NCBI GenBank assembly: GCA_031265355.1
Contig: JAISCT010000036.1
Span: 1 to 41,645, forward strand
DNA length: 41,645 nucleotides
Reading direction: 5' to 3'
Origin: Oscillospiraceae bacterium
Lineage (GTDB): Bacteria > Bacillota > Clostridia > Oscillospirales > UBA929
Below are positions 1 to 9,524 of this stretch, piece after piece (within the stretch, counting starts at the first letter, position 1; every line of letters begins with the position of its first letter). The notes below the pieces were generated by a model. It saw only the letters and a list, made by a program, of their open reading frames with translations. It searched no databases and was not told the DNA's origin. The position numbers and the translations under genes were made by a program.

Positions 1-65
1 CAATAGTTACGGGTGGGGACGCCGGCGGGGCCGGCCTCCACTCCCTTGTGGAACTGCGCGCCTAA
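1..65 (+). CDS. possible 3' end of a gene entering from the left edge
   Basis: Frame 3 is open from the first bases of the window to a TAA at 63-65 and would encode about 20 C-terminal residues ending in LVELRA. It would converge on, and overlap by two bases, the stop of the large glycosidase gene on the other strand. The short length makes this weak, and no family can be recognised. The same stretch holds a small GCCGGC-GGG-GCCGGC inverted repeat (21-35) without a T-tract, so no terminator is visible between the two ends. Confidence 0.22.
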   Translation, partial: IVTGGDAGGAGLHSLVELRA

Positions 66-3000
66 GCGGGCTGCGCGATGACGGGCTCGCCCAGCGGGAC
101 AAGTGTCCCGCTGTCCCAGGTGAATACTTTCACGGTGTATGCCTCCGTCAGCTTTGACGTGTCGAACGCCAGCGTGCGGACGGCCAGGCCGCCGGCGCTC
201 ACAAGGCTCTCGGCGCCGGCCGTCTGCAGCAGCCGGCCGCTGGCCGCGTCATACGCCGCCGCTATCAGCCGGACGGATTGGACTTCCTCCGTGTTGTTGA
301 TGACGGACACGGACACGGCGCCGTCCTTGAGCGCGGCGTCCGTGTACAGGCCGGGCGCGATATCCAGTTGGTAGCGCGCCAGGCTGGACGGATCGCCGAT
401 GTCGTTGTACACGTCGAAATAGGTGCCGTCGGCCTTTCGGCGCTGGTACGTGAACGTCACAGTGAACGGCTCCGCGGGGGACAGTATCCTCAGCGTGCCG
501 CCGCCGACGCCGCCGGACACATATTCGGCGGCGTCTGGGTCGCTGACCGCCACGGCGACCCTGTTCGCCGTGCTGCTTAAAGCCAGCGCGCCGCCGTCCG
601 CGTTTTTGACGGCAAACGAGAGCGCAAGGCCGCTCTGCGATTCCGAGAAGGCCACGGACACGCGGTAAGGCGCCGTGCCCGACGGGACCGGCTGGTCGCC
701 CAGGGTCTGTTTCACGCGCAAAATCGGGTGGCCGTCCCCGTCCAGGTTCTGCGTGTCAAAGACGACCTCGTCGGTGTACAGGTACCGGCCGCCGGTGTTC
801 GTGGGCCGCGCGTGATAGACATGGTAGAGTTCCGTGCCGTCCGGCGAGTTGACGAAGGAACCGTGCCCGGTGCTGTATACGCTCCTGCCTTCGGTCTCGG
901 TCATCTTGACGATGGGGTTGCCGGCGTACTTCTTCCAGGGCCCCAGCGGGTCGTCGGCCACGGCATAGCCCTCGCCATACCAAATGTTGGCATAATTGTT
1001 GCAGGAATAGACCATGTAATACTGGCTGCGCGCCTCGCCGTCGAGGGTATACGTGAATTTCATGGTAGTGGAACCTTCAGCCCAGCGCCGGTCCTTGTTC
1101 GCTCCGTTTGTCGAGGCGAAGTCGTCCACATGGGCGTTTTCCCACGCCTGCGGTTCGTCTCTGTAGCTGATCACCGGCACAAACCCGTCTTTACGCGCGG
1201 AGGAAGTGTCGTTTAGAGGCTTGTTTGCGTTGATATAGGACGCATCCACCGTAGGCATGACCGGTTCGTTGGCGTTCCACCAGCCCGTTGTCATCTTGAC
1301 AGCGTAGATGTTGGACTCCTCAATGTACTTGCCCAGCGTGGTGTCCCACACCCAGTTGCGGTAGGCGTTGCGCGAATAGTACAGGTATATATCGCCGTTG
1401 TCGTCAAAGAAGACATTGGGGTCGATGAACGGCAGATAAACGCCCAGCGGTGCGGTCTCTCCCTCCGCAAGGGTTGTAGGAGGCGATTTTTGGGTGGCGT
1501 CCATAATCAGGTTGACGTCGTGGTAGTTCGGGTCGTACGGATAGTAGTCGATGGGCGCTTTTTCGATGTTGTAAAACGGGCCTTCCGGTGATTTCGATAC
1601 GGCGACGCCTGTCTTACAGGCTTCTTCAAAACTGGTAAAGCCGAAGTGCGTCAGTTTGTCCTCGTTGCGGGTCATGCGCCCGGCATAAAACAGGTAATAG
1701 TACCCGTTGTTCGGGTTGTAGTAGCACTCGGGCGCCCAGAACCAGTCGTTTGCCCATGTGTTCGGATCGTTTGTAGGGATCGCGCCGGACAGCCTTTCCC
1801 ATGTGGTGAGATCCGCCGACCTGTAGATGCCGAATCGGTACCCCGATCTGGCTCCATCCGTGGAGTACGCGTAATAATAGCCGCTGGCCGCATCATACAG
1901 GACGTATGGGTCGGCCCCCTGAGACGACGCGTCGTTGTGGAACGTCGCGTTTGTCACTGTATATTCCGAACTGTCATAGACCTCAAACTTGGCGATGGTC
2001 ATCGCGCCTGTCTCCTGAGAATACGGCGTGGCGTTTTCCATGCCGACGCGCACCCGGGAAGCGATCACGCGGTCAAAGGTGATTTTCGAGGCGGCAAGCG
2101 TTTCTGTCGCCAGTTGCGTCTTTTGGTTGGCTGCGTCAACCCACGCGAATCCGTCCCAATACTGCACGCTCAGGGATTTTGGTATATTCGAACCGGGGCC
2201 GGCTGTGCTTGCGGCGTCGATGACGAAGTACAGATCGATTTCCGCGAAAGTCTTTGGGCTCGGCCAATAGACCTCGACAAATTCATACGGGCGGGCATCC
2301 TTAACCAGCCGCACCACCTTGCCCGCCGCGTTCGACGTGCTGGTTGTATACTTATTTGTCCACCTAGATGTGGTATTTCCGTTTAGCATATTGTTGGGAT
2401 AATTCGTGCCGCTGGTATAAGAGGCTGTCGCCAGTGCGCCCATGTCTGAAACGGTGGCGGTATTTATCGCCGCCGTGTTCAGCGCGATGTTGTCGGCGGA
2501 AGCGGTTCCATCAATCGTGATGACCGCCCTGGCAGGTAAATCGACGCCATTCTCCGTCAGTGGAACCGTTCCGGAAACCTCAATGGTTTTGGACGCCGTA
2601 AAATCCGCGGCCTTGATGTTGTCCCAAACGGCTTTTTTGACCAGTGTGATCCCGCTGTCGTATGTCACGTTTACGGCTGTCGGAATCGCCGGTACGCGGC
2701 CGACGGCCGTCGTGAGCACGAGCTCGGAGACGCGGACCGGTGTGCCGAGAGGTTCCGGCGCGCAGACAGCCGTGTAATCGCCGTTTCCGTCGTCCGTGGC
2801 CCTGACCGTGATCGTCGACGGCGCCATATACTCGGACGAAGCTGTGACCGTTATGTCGCCGGCGTCGTGATCCGACTGGATGACGACGAGGGCTCTACCG
2901 TTGAAGGCGGAGCGTTCCGAGTGCGTATTTTTTTCCACGCCTTCCCATTTGTACGGCTCGGCGCTCTCCTGTTGCCCGTTGTCCACACCGACAATGTAAC

Positions 3001-5707
3001 CGCCCGTGACGTCGAATTTGATGCGCTGGCCGGCTGACGGCAGCGTCACGCCGTTTTCATCCACGACATCGCATTCAATGTAGGCGAGGCTGCGGCCATC
3101 CGCCTTAATCACGGACTTGTCGGCTTTCATGCGGATCGTATACGCCTGTCCCGCCGTTTTGATCACGTCGGCGGCCACTTCGCGTCCATCCACGTCTGTC
3201 GCGACGACTTTCAGTTCGCCCGGCGCAAAAGGTACATGCCATGTGAGATGCAGTTTGCCGTATTCGCCGTTGGGACTCACATAACCGCCGGGATTGATGT
3301 CGCTCTGGTTGTTTGCCAGCACATTGCCGCCGGATGAATCCTGCGTCGGTTCGTGCGTCTCATAGTATTTCAATCCGAACTCCGTTGTTTTCAGGGCAAA
3401 ACTCCGCTCTCCCAACGATACGCCGTTCAGGAATAGTTCGGCCTTCACCGCGTTTGTGTACACCCAGACCTCGACATCCTCTCCCGGGCGCCAGTCGTTC
3501 CAGTTCATCGGAACAATGTGCGCGAACGGGTCTTGGGACCACTGACTTTTGTATGCGTAATACGCATCTTTTGGGAATCCCGCCGTGTCGACGGCGCCAA
3601 ACAACGAAACGCCGACGGGATAAACGCCAAACGGAGTGGGCTCGCCGATATAGTCGAAGCCGCTCCATACGAACGAGCCAATGAAGTGCTCGCGGTCACG
3701 CGCCCGTTTCAACCCGTATTCATGCGGATATGTCCAGCTGGACAGGTTGTTGTCGTACGAAGACGTGCCCCTGTGTCCCGGCGTCATATCCTGCATGGTA
3801 TTGGGCAGCGACGGGTCGTAATAATAACCGCGCACGCTCGTTTGAGACGCGGCCTCTGAACAGAAGAAGAACGTATCCGGATACGCCGCGTGCAGCAAGT
3901 CGCTTGTCGCCGCGAGGTTATAGTTTGTGCCAATACCGTCCACGACCGCGTTGATATAACCCCAAACGGTATCCGGTGCGGGCGCGCTCGGCTTTTCCTT
4001 GTCCGTGCCGTGGACGATATACCGCGACAGATCGAGCGATTTGATGTCGTTGCGCAGCCGCAGCGTCTCGCCGTAATAATTGAAATTGATGTTTGTAGTC
4101 GCCGTGTTTGTGTCGGTTTCTCCGCGTGCGAACGATGTCGGCACGGGGTCGCCGGGCAGCAAGTAATCGTGCCAGTCATACCAAGCCGGTTTTGTGCCGA
4201 CGCCGTTTAGCTCATTGCCGAGAGACCACATGGCCACGCTCGGCTCATTGATGTCGCGCGACACCATCTCCTTGATCACCCAATCTGACCACATGGTGTG
4301 CGCGGGCTGTGCCTCCGGCGCGCCGGGCCAGTCCGAGGGCACCTCGACAAGGAAAAAATTGCCAAAATCATATGCGGCTTTTGTGCCGCCCCATCCGTCG
4401 AATGCCTCTTCAACGACGACAATGCCAAGTTCTGAGCACAGATCGATACAGGCCTTGGACGGAGGGTTGTGAGATGTGCGCAGCGCGTTTATGCCCATCG
4501 ACTTGCAGATGAGCAGTTCGCGTTTCAAAGCGTCGTAGCTTTCGACGCCGCCCAAGGCCCCGACGTCGTGGTGGTTATTGACGCCGTTCAGTTTCAAGTG
4601 TTCGCCGTTCACGAAGAATCCTTTTTCAGGGTCGGCCTGAAAATATCTGAAACCGTATTTGTACGCGGCGCTGTCGACAAGTACGGGACCCCCGCCCGCG
4701 TCGAAAAATAAATCGGCCGTGATAGTATAACGGTACGGGTCGTCCGTGGACCACAGGTGAACGTCTGAAAGCACAAAATTGTCGTCCAGCTGATAGGTGC
4801 CCTCAGCGCCGCATATCACCGGCGCTGAATCGCTCGACAAAACGAGTGCGCCCGATGCGTCATATACGTTTGTTTTTATCGAGAGGCTACCCTTCGCGCC
4901 GACATACGCTTTCGCGGTTACGCGAACGGCGGGCGATTTGGTTTTGAAGTCGTTCTCTATGGTGGGCGTGGTGATGACGACGCCGTGCCGAGCATACCTT
5001 GCCTGCTGTTCCGTGACGACAAGGCTGACCGGACGGGTGATGCCGGTACCCGTATACCAACGGCCGGACGGCGACATATTTTGCACTTTGACGACAACCA
5101 CATTGGGAGCTGCCGTGCCATAGTGAAGGAATTCGGTTATATCATACGAAAATCCCGTGTAGCCATTGGGATAATTGCCGACAAGCGTGCCGTTCACATA
5201 CACGACGGAGTTTTGATAAACGCCCTCAAAATCAATCGTGATCGTCTTGCTGCGCAAAGATTCGGAGACGACAAAGGTTTTTCTGTACCAACCGAGGCCG
5301 GCCCCTATGTAGCCGTGGTTGGCCGAAGTACCGCCCGATACCTTTTCTCCCTCAATGCTGAAATCATGGGGCACGGTTACGGTGCGCCATGCGCTGTCAT
5401 TAAACGCGGGGGTTATTACATCCGCCGTTGTCACGCCGCCCGCATCCGCCAGGCCATAAAGCCTGAAGTTGGCGGCATTGTTTGCGCCTTGAGCGACGCT
5501 TGGCGTGCGCGTCGCAAGGAAGAACTTCCAATTGTCGTTAAAATCAATCACACAAGGCGCGCCGGCTTCGTCGATTTGTTCGGTAACGATAGCGGCGTCT
5601 TCCGAAGCGCCGTCCGGAGCGGCGGATACATAGGCCGAAAACATGGACGTCATCGACAGACACATCATCAGCGACATGACAAGACTGACAGCTTTTTTCA
5701 TAGACAT
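62..5707 (-). CDS. secreted multidomain GH2 beta-galactosidase-like / GH43 fusion glycosidase
   Basis: This 1881-residue exoenzyme has a signal peptide (MKK start, hydrophobic core, cut near residue 30). Reading in order: GH2 sugar-binding domain (about 45-230), GH2 Ig-like domain (240-350), GH2 TIM barrel (355-690) with acid/base E499 in SLGNELNG and probable nucleophile E618 in FFFCSEAA. Next come a DUF4982-like domain (745-850), an invasin/Big_1-like Ig domain (860-985), a Big_4-like Ig domain (1000-1075), an F5/8-type-C-like carbohydrate-binding domain (1080-1245) and a GH43 five-blade propeller (1255-1600). The GH43 part has base D1266 in ADPYVL, the IDPNVFF strand and acid E1544 in WAEGST. 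A C-terminal beta region of about 220 residues is unassigned. No dockerin, SLH or LPXTG anchor is seen. The two catalytic modules suggest attack on galactose/arabinose-decorated plant polymers such as arabinogalactan; the substrate is inference. A GAGAAAGG ribosome binding site precedes the ATG. Confidence 0.9.
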   Translation of the reverse strand: MSMKKAVSLVMSLMMCLSMTSMFSAYVSAAPDGASEDAAIVTEQIDEAGAPCVIDFNDNWKFFLATRTPSVAQGANNAANFRLYGLADAGGVTTADVITPAFNDSAWRTVTVPHDFSIEGEKVSGGTSANHGYIGAGLGWYRKTFVVSESLRSKTITIDFEGVYQNSVVYVNGTLVGNYPNGYTGFSYDITEFLHYGTAAPNVVVVKVQNMSPSGRWYTGTGITRPVSLVVTEQQARYARHGVVITTPTIENDFKTKSPAVRVTAKAYVGAKGSLSIKTNVYDASGALVLSSDSAPVICGAEGTYQLDDNFVLSDVHLWSTDDPYRYTITADLFFDAGGGPVLVDSAAYKYGFRYFQADPEKGFFVNGEHLKLNGVNNHHDVGALGGVESYDALKRELLICKSMGINALRTSHNPPSKACIDLCSELGIVVVEEAFDGWGGTKAAYDFGNFFLVEVPSDWPGAPEAQPAHTMWSDWVIKEMVSRDINEPSVAMWSLGNELNGVGTKPAWYDWHDYLLPGDPVPTSFARGETDTNTATTNINFNYYGETLRLRNDIKSLDLSRYIVHGTDKEKPSAPAPDTVWGYINAVVDGIGTNYNLAATSDLLHAAYPDTFFFCSEAASQTSVRGYYYDPSLPNTMQDMTPGHRGTSSYDNNLSSWTYPHEYGLKRARDREHFIGSFVWSGFDYIGEPTPFGVYPVGVSLFGAVDTAGFPKDAYYAYKSQWSQDPFAHIVPMNWNDWRPGEDVEVWVYTNAVKAELFLNGVSLGERSFALKTTEFGLKYYETHEPTQDSSGGNVLANNQSDINPGGYVSPNGEYGKLHLTWHVPFAPGELKVVATDVDGREVAADVIKTAGQAYTIRMKADKSVIKADGRSLAYIECDVVDENGVTLPSAGQRIKFDVTGGYIVGVDNGQQESAEPYKWEGVEKNTHSERSAFNGRALVVIQSDHDAGDITVTASSEYMAPSTITVRATDDGNGDYTAVCAPEPLGTPVRVSELVLTTAVGRVPAIPTAVNVTYDSGITLVKKAVWDNIKAADFTASKTIEVSGTVPLTENGVDLPARAVITIDGTASADNIALNTAAINTATVSDMGALATASYTSGTNYPNNMLNGNTTSRWTNKYTTSTSNAAGKVVRLVKDARPYEFVEVYWPSPKTFAEIDLYFVIDAASTAGPGSNIPKSLSVQYWDGFAWVDAANQKTQLATETLAASKITFDRVIASRVRVGMENATPYSQETGAMTIAKFEVYDSSEYTVTNATFHNDASSQGADPYVLYDAASGYYYAYSTDGARSGYRFGIYRSADLTTWERLSGAIPTNDPNTWANDWFWAPECYYNPNNGYYYLFYAGRMTRNEDKLTHFGFTSFEEACKTGVAVSKSPEGPFYNIEKAPIDYYPYDPNYHDVNLIMDATQKSPPTTLAEGETAPLGVYLPFIDPNVFFDDNGDIYLYYSRNAYRNWVWDTTLGKYIEESNIYAVKMTTGWWNANEPVMPTVDASYINANKPLNDTSSARKDGFVPVISYRDEPQAWENAHVDDFASTNGANKDRRWAEGSTTMKFTYTLDGEARSQYYMVYSCNNYANIWYGEGYAVADDPLGPWKKYAGNPIVKMTETEGRSVYSTGHGSFVNSPDGTELYHVYHARPTNTGGRYLYTDEVVFDTQNLDGDGHPILRVKQTLGDQPVPSGTAPYRVSVAFSESQSGLALSFAVKNADGGALALSSTANRVAVAVSDPDAAEYVSGGVGGGTLRILSPAEPFTVTFTYQRRKADGTYFDVYNDIGDPSSLARYQLDIAPGLYTDAALKDGAVSVSVINNTEEVQSVRLIAAAYDAASGRLLQTAGAESLVSAGGLAVRTLAFDTSKLTEAYTVKVFTWDSGTLVPLGEPVIAQPA

Positions 5708-5814
5708 ATGATCATACCTTTCTCAACTTCAGCTCTTATTTGTCTATTCGTCGGGTTCTTTTTTCCTGCGGCGAACGTTCCTGTGATTTTTAAGAAAAGC
5801 TGCGGGGAAAAAGC

Positions 5815-5843
5815 TTGAAATGTGAAAACTGTTGTGCTATAAT
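5815..5843 (+). promoter_or_regulatory. sigma-A promoter of the tRNA-Pro gene
   Basis: TTGAAA at 5815-5820 and a perfect TATAAT at 5838-5843 are separated by 17 bp. The -10 box ends 15 bp before the mature tRNA 5' end. It lies in the 151-bp gap after the glycosidase gene, which reads the other way; I saw no equally good promoter for that gene. Confidence 0.85.
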
Positions 5844-5858
5844 GAAGACCGTTGGTAT

Positions 5859-5935
5859 CCGGGTGTGGCGCAGCTTGGTAGCGCGCTTGAATGGGGTTCA
5901 AGAGGCCGCAGGTTCGACTCCTGTCACTCGGACCA
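5859..5935 (+). tRNA. tRNA-Pro (anticodon GGG)
   Basis: This 77-nt cloverleaf has a 7-bp acceptor stem (CCGGGTG pairing with CACTCGG, one G-U), D arm GCGC-loop-GCGC, anticodon stem CTTGA/TCAAG with loop ATGGGGT, a long enough variable loop, T arm with TTCGACT loop, and an encoded CCA end (5933-5935). Loop positions 34-36 read GGG, which decodes CCC/CCU proline codons. It stands alone, with its own promoter and terminator. Confidence 0.95.
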
Positions 5936-5940
5936 ATCGT

Positions 5941-5991
5941 GAAATCCTTCAACCGCTTGTGTTTCAAGCGATTGGGGGATTTCTTCTTTGG
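5941..5991 (+). terminator. intrinsic terminator of the tRNA-Pro unit
   Basis: A 19-bp stem with a few wobble or mismatched pairs (5941-5959 with 5965-5983, loop TGTTT) begins five bases after the CCA end and runs into a T-rich tail (TTCTTCTTTG). It also lies downstream of the chaperone operon, which converges from the right and ends at 6037. Confidence 0.85.
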
Positions 5992-6036
5992 TGCGAAACA
6001 GTGTGCGCGCGGTGATTGAGGATGAATTTGGGCTCC

Positions 6037-7353
6037 TCACTGTCCGCAGCATTTCTTGTATTTTTTGCCGCTCCCGCAGGGACAGGGATCGTTGCGCCCG
6101 ATTTTCGGCCCTGTCCTGCGTACGGTTTGTGTGGGAGTTGGTGGACCGGACTCCTCATTGTCGTCAAATTCTGCGAGATCCCATCCTTCTTTGGTAAGAA
6201 TCTTCATTCGCCAATACAGCAGCTTTTGTGTGTCTCGGGTATGCAGAACCTGATTGAAAAAGTCGGCGTGGAGAGCGTATAAGTGGGGATATTCCTTGCG
6301 CAGCCGCAAAAGCTTCGAGCGATAGGCGTTTTTCTCTGCTAAAATATGGGCTTCCATAGCGACCAGATTGAGCTTACACTGCTCACAGTCGCAGTCGTTG
6401 TTTAGCGTGGCAAAAAGGTCGTGGAACAGGGAGGGAAAGCCATGTTCCATGAGCGATTCTATCTCTACCACACGGTTTGCTTCCGCAAGCTGTTCTTGCA
6501 GGTCGGCGTCAATGTGCGGAAGCATCGCCGCCATTTCCTGTATGTACTTAACAAAAGCCGGTTTGTGCATCTCCCGCGCGCTTTCCAGCAAAAAACAAAC
6601 AGTTTGTGCCGGATCCTCATGCTGGCCACCGCCGGCGCGCATGACACGGACGATTTTGTCTAAATACCGTTCCGCCGCCTCCATGTCGCTTTGCGCGTGA
6701 AATACAGCAGCATGAGCATAGAGCCGAATGCTTTCTATCCCACGCTCTTCCATCGCGCGCAAACCCCGTTCACAGACGAGCTGCGCTTCTGCCCGGTCGG
6801 GTGAATTCTGATGGAAATTGAGCAGCGCTCCCCAATACTCGGCGTTGCCGCCGTCGAGTTCCAGCGCTTGCCGGTACTGTGCGTGTGCTTTTTTATTCCA
6901 GCCGCGGTGGTCATAGTCCAAAGCGAGCTTGTAGGCGTACTCCGCGTTTCTCGGCTCTTTCTTGCAGAGTTTTTCCCATGTGGAGATCGCCTTGCCAATC
7001 TTCCCCTGCCTTTCAAAGGCGCGGGCCAATGCTGCCTGCGCCTGCGTAAGTTCGGGGTGCAGCTTCAGAGTTTGTTCGTATACATCAGCGGCCTGGGCGT
7101 GGCGGCCAAGGCGTTCAAGGTTCTCCGCCTGCTCAAAAAGATAAGCTGCGAGCTTCGGCAAAGAGCGGTTTTGGTCGTATGCGGCCCGCTTTCTCTCATT
7201 CGAAAGAATGTCATATGCGGCCCGCAGTCTTTTGTATTCTTCCGGAAACCGCTCCGGGGGATATTTTTTTACAAGCGTGTAATAAGCCCGCTTGATCTGC
7301 TGTGCATCCGCCGTTTTTTCCACGCCGAACCACTCATAATAATTTTCCTTCAT
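6037..7353 (-). CDS. J-like/TPR/SEC-C protein, probable Hsp70 co-chaperone
   Basis: The 438-residue protein starts with a J-like domain (about 1-60: helix II, then [15 protein letters not shown] and [16 protein letters not shown]). TPR-type helices follow (about 65-190, for example [29 protein letters not shown], quoted here in two parts: [17 protein letters not shown] and [12 protein letters not shown]), then a long helical middle region. It ends in a SEC-C zinc motif ([11 protein letters not shown], then KKCCG). The catalytic HPD tripeptide of true J domains is replaced by PPE, so ordinary stimulation of Hsp70 ATPase is doubtful. It is the last gene of the operon and abuts the TPR gene with no spacer. 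SEC-C motifs bind zinc and occur in SecA and in many proteins linked to quality control, so a role in delivering clients to the neighbouring Hsp70 is a reasonable inference. Confidence 0.85.
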   Translation of the reverse strand: MKENYYEWFGVEKTADAQQIKRAYYTLVKKYPPERFPEEYKRLRAAYDILSNERKRAAYDQNRSLPKLAAYLFEQAENLERLGRHAQAADVYEQTLKLHPELTQAQAALARAFERQGKIGKAISTWEKLCKKEPRNAEYAYKLALDYDHRGWNKKAHAQYRQALELDGGNAEYWGALLNFHQNSPDRAEAQLVCERGLRAMEERGIESIRLYAHAAVFHAQSDMEAAERYLDKIVRVMRAGGGQHEDPAQTVCFLLESAREMHKPAFVKYIQEMAAMLPHIDADLQEQLAEANRVVEIESLMEHGFPSLFHDLFATLNNDCDCEQCKLNLVAMEAHILAEKNAYRSKLLRLRKEYPHLYALHADFFNQVLHTRDTQKLLYWRMKILTKEGWDLAEFDDNEESGPPTPTQTVRRTGPKIGRNDPCPCGSGKKYKKCCGQ

Positions 7354-7851
7354 TTACCACAACCCCCAAAGGGATTTCGCGCGCTTTGCCGTTTCCCTGA
7401 GATATTCCGACGCTTCGACTCCGCCTCGGTCCTTTTCCTCCGCCAAGGCAAATAGTCTGCCTGCCTCGGCGTAGCGCTTTGCTCCGGCCAAGATGCACCC
7501 TCGTATGTTCAACAACCGCACGCTTTGGTGCGGAATCTTCTCCGCCGCTTTCAGAGCCGCCCGCCATTTACCGCGCCGGATAAGCCGCTCTACCGTCTCC
7601 AGTCCGGCTTTTGTGAGCGCTCGCGCCTCCGACGCCCCGCCTGCCAGATCGGGAAATTCCGCGAGAATTTTTGCCGCGTCCTCCGTATTCCCCAGTTCAA
7701 GAAGACAAAGTCCCAGCAGTCTACGGGCCTTCGCTTGTCCTTCGTCCAGCGAGAAGGCGCAAAACGAGAGCCGTGCGGCTCCGCTCAGATCCCCCCGCTC
7801 CGCCGCCGAAAGCGCAAGCAGATAGTACTTGCGGCCAAGTTCCTCCATCAA
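7354..7851 (-). CDS. small TPR-like protein of the Hsp70 operon
   Basis: This 165-residue, cytoplasmic-looking, Leu/Ala-rich helical protein has at least two TPR-like helix pairs (YYLLALSAAERGDLSGAARL; ARRLLGLCLLELGNTEDAAK). There is no signal peptide and no catalytic motif. Its start overlaps the Hsp70 stop by four bases (ATGA) and its own stop touches the next start codon, so the genes are probably translationally coupled. It is likely an adaptor or scaffold for the operon's chaperones. I do not recognise a more specific family. Confidence 0.75.
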   Translation of the reverse strand: MMEELGRKYYLLALSAAERGDLSGAARLSFCAFSLDEGQAKARRLLGLCLLELGNTEDAAKILAEFPDLAGGASEARALTKAGLETVERLIRRGKWRAALKAAEKIPHQSVRLLNIRGCILAGAKRYAEAGRLFALAEEKDRGGVEASEYLRETAKRAKSLWGLW

Positions 7852-9524
7852 TGCGCTGCCTCCAATGCTTCCAGAAGAGCCATAAGTTCCTCCCGCAGAG
7901 CCTCGGCCTGTTCTCCGCGCTCCAGAAGCAAAGCTTCTTTGAGCTGCTGCACCAGCACTTCAAGTTCGCCGGCGCCTTCCACCTCGGCCGCTATCAGCTT
8001 CTCCGCTTTGCGTACAATAGGGCGGTAGCGTTTCGCGCTGGAGGCACTTCCCCATTTGGAAAGATCCAATGCTGGCAGCGGCTCCACACCGGTGGTACTG
8101 ATTTCGGCGGAGACCTCATTTCTTGTGGATATCGCCTTCGCCTTGACCTGTAAAATACCGTTCATATCATAGGAAAAAGTTACCTCCACCGGTTCCTTGC
8201 CCCGACGGGCGGGAGGGATCCCGGTGAGCTGTACTTTTCCGAGGTGCTCGTTGTTTTCCGGATCCAGCGACTCTCCCTGGTATGCCTCGATTGTCACAGA
8301 GGACTGGTAATCCCGAGCGGGAAAGTAAATTTTAGAGACATCGGCCGGTACGGGGGTGTTACGGGGAATGACCGGGTCGAATACGATTCTGTCGCCGTAC
8401 ATACCCTCCAGCAGCACCGCCGTGCCCAATGTGTAGGGACACACGTCGGTCAGCACGAGTTCCGCGCGGCCGTCCAAGCTGCCGTCTAAAATGGCTGCCT
8501 GTATGGCCGCGCCCCGGGCAACCGTCAGATCCGGGTCAACCAACAAGCGGGGAACGATGTTCAGGGTGTCTGCCACCAGTTGTTTTACGCAGGGGATGCG
8601 GGTGGAACCGCCCGCCAGCAGTACAATCTCCAAATCCGCCGGAGACAGCCCCGCGTCAGACAGCGCCGACAGCATAAGCGCTCTGGTGGATTCGATCTTT
8701 TCCCGTATCAGGCCGTCGAAATCAGCTCTTGTAACGGTTTTCTCCACTGAAACCGGCGCTCCGCCAGCGGAGGAAAACAAAAAAGGCAGGGATATCTCAT
8801 AGCTTTCTTCTGTGCTCAGCGCGCGTTTGCATTCCTCCGCCGCCTTTTTCAGCCGCATAAGGGCGCGCGCGTCCCCGCCCGGGTCGGCGAGGAAACACAT
8901 AAGGGCCTCGTCGAAGTCCTTGCCGCCCAGATGATTGTTTCCGGCGCCGGCCTTGACGTCAATAACGCCTTCGAACAATTCCAGCACTGTGATGTCCAGC
9001 GTGCCGCCGCCAAGGTCGTACACCAGTATGTTTTTGCACTGCGAAAGATTTTCCAGGCCATAATCCAGTGCGGCCGCCGTGGGCTCGTTGAGTATGCGTT
9101 CCACTGTGAGCCCCGCGAGCTCACCGGCCTTCACTGTGGCCCGGCGCTGGACGTCGGTAAAATAGGCCGGCACGGTGATGACGGCACGGCTGATCGTTTC
9201 GCCCAGGTATTTTTCCGCGCATTCGGTGAGATGGCGCAGAAGATAGCTTTGAAGTTCCTCAGGGGAATATTTTTTGCCGTGGGCACACAGGGTCTGTCCG
9301 CCGCCTGTCATCCGTTTGATCTCCATAAAGGTGCAGTCTGGACGGGTGAGCAGATATTCGACGGCAGGTTCTCCCACCAGGATTTCACCGTCCACGCCGA
9401 TATGCACCACCGACGGCGTTATCACCTTCCCCAGACTGTTCGGGATCAAGACCGGCTTTCCGTCTATAACGCACGCGATTTCCGACGTGGATGTTCCCAG
9501 ATCGATACCAACAATCCTATTCAT
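7848..9524 (-). CDS. short Hsp70 (DnaK/HscC-like) chaperone
   Basis: This is a 558-residue Hsp70. The ATPase domain (about 1-360) shows the phosphate-1 motif GIDLGTSTSEIA, phosphate-2 DLGGGTLDITVLE and the adenosine motif LLAGGSTRIPCVKQL. The beta substrate-binding domain (about 365-485) includes NTPVPADVSKIYFPARDYQS and GIPPARRGKEPVEVTF. The C-terminal helical lid is only about 70 residues, so the protein is roughly 80 shorter than DnaK of E. coli and lacks the EEVD-like tail; it is closer in build to specialised Hsp70s such as HscC. It lies between a GrpE-like gene (8-bp overlap upstream) and TPR/J-like partners, with no HrcA gene or visible CIRCE element. A dedicated-client chaperone rather than the housekeeping DnaK is the likely role. 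Confidence 0.92.
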   Translation of the reverse strand: MNRIVGIDLGTSTSEIACVIDGKPVLIPNSLGKVITPSVVHIGVDGEILVGEPAVEYLLTRPDCTFMEIKRMTGGGQTLCAHGKKYSPEELQSYLLRHLTECAEKYLGETISRAVITVPAYFTDVQRRATVKAGELAGLTVERILNEPTAAALDYGLENLSQCKNILVYDLGGGTLDITVLELFEGVIDVKAGAGNNHLGGKDFDEALMCFLADPGGDARALMRLKKAAEECKRALSTEESYEISLPFLFSSAGGAPVSVEKTVTRADFDGLIREKIESTRALMLSALSDAGLSPADLEIVLLAGGSTRIPCVKQLVADTLNIVPRLLVDPDLTVARGAAIQAAILDGSLDGRAELVLTDVCPYTLGTAVLLEGMYGDRIVFDPVIPRNTPVPADVSKIYFPARDYQSSVTIEAYQGESLDPENNEHLGKVQLTGIPPARRGKEPVEVTFSYDMNGILQVKAKAISTRNEVSAEISTTGVEPLPALDLSKWGSASSAKRYRPIVRKAEKLIAAEVEGAGELEVLVQQLKEALLLERGEQAEALREELMALLEALEAAH

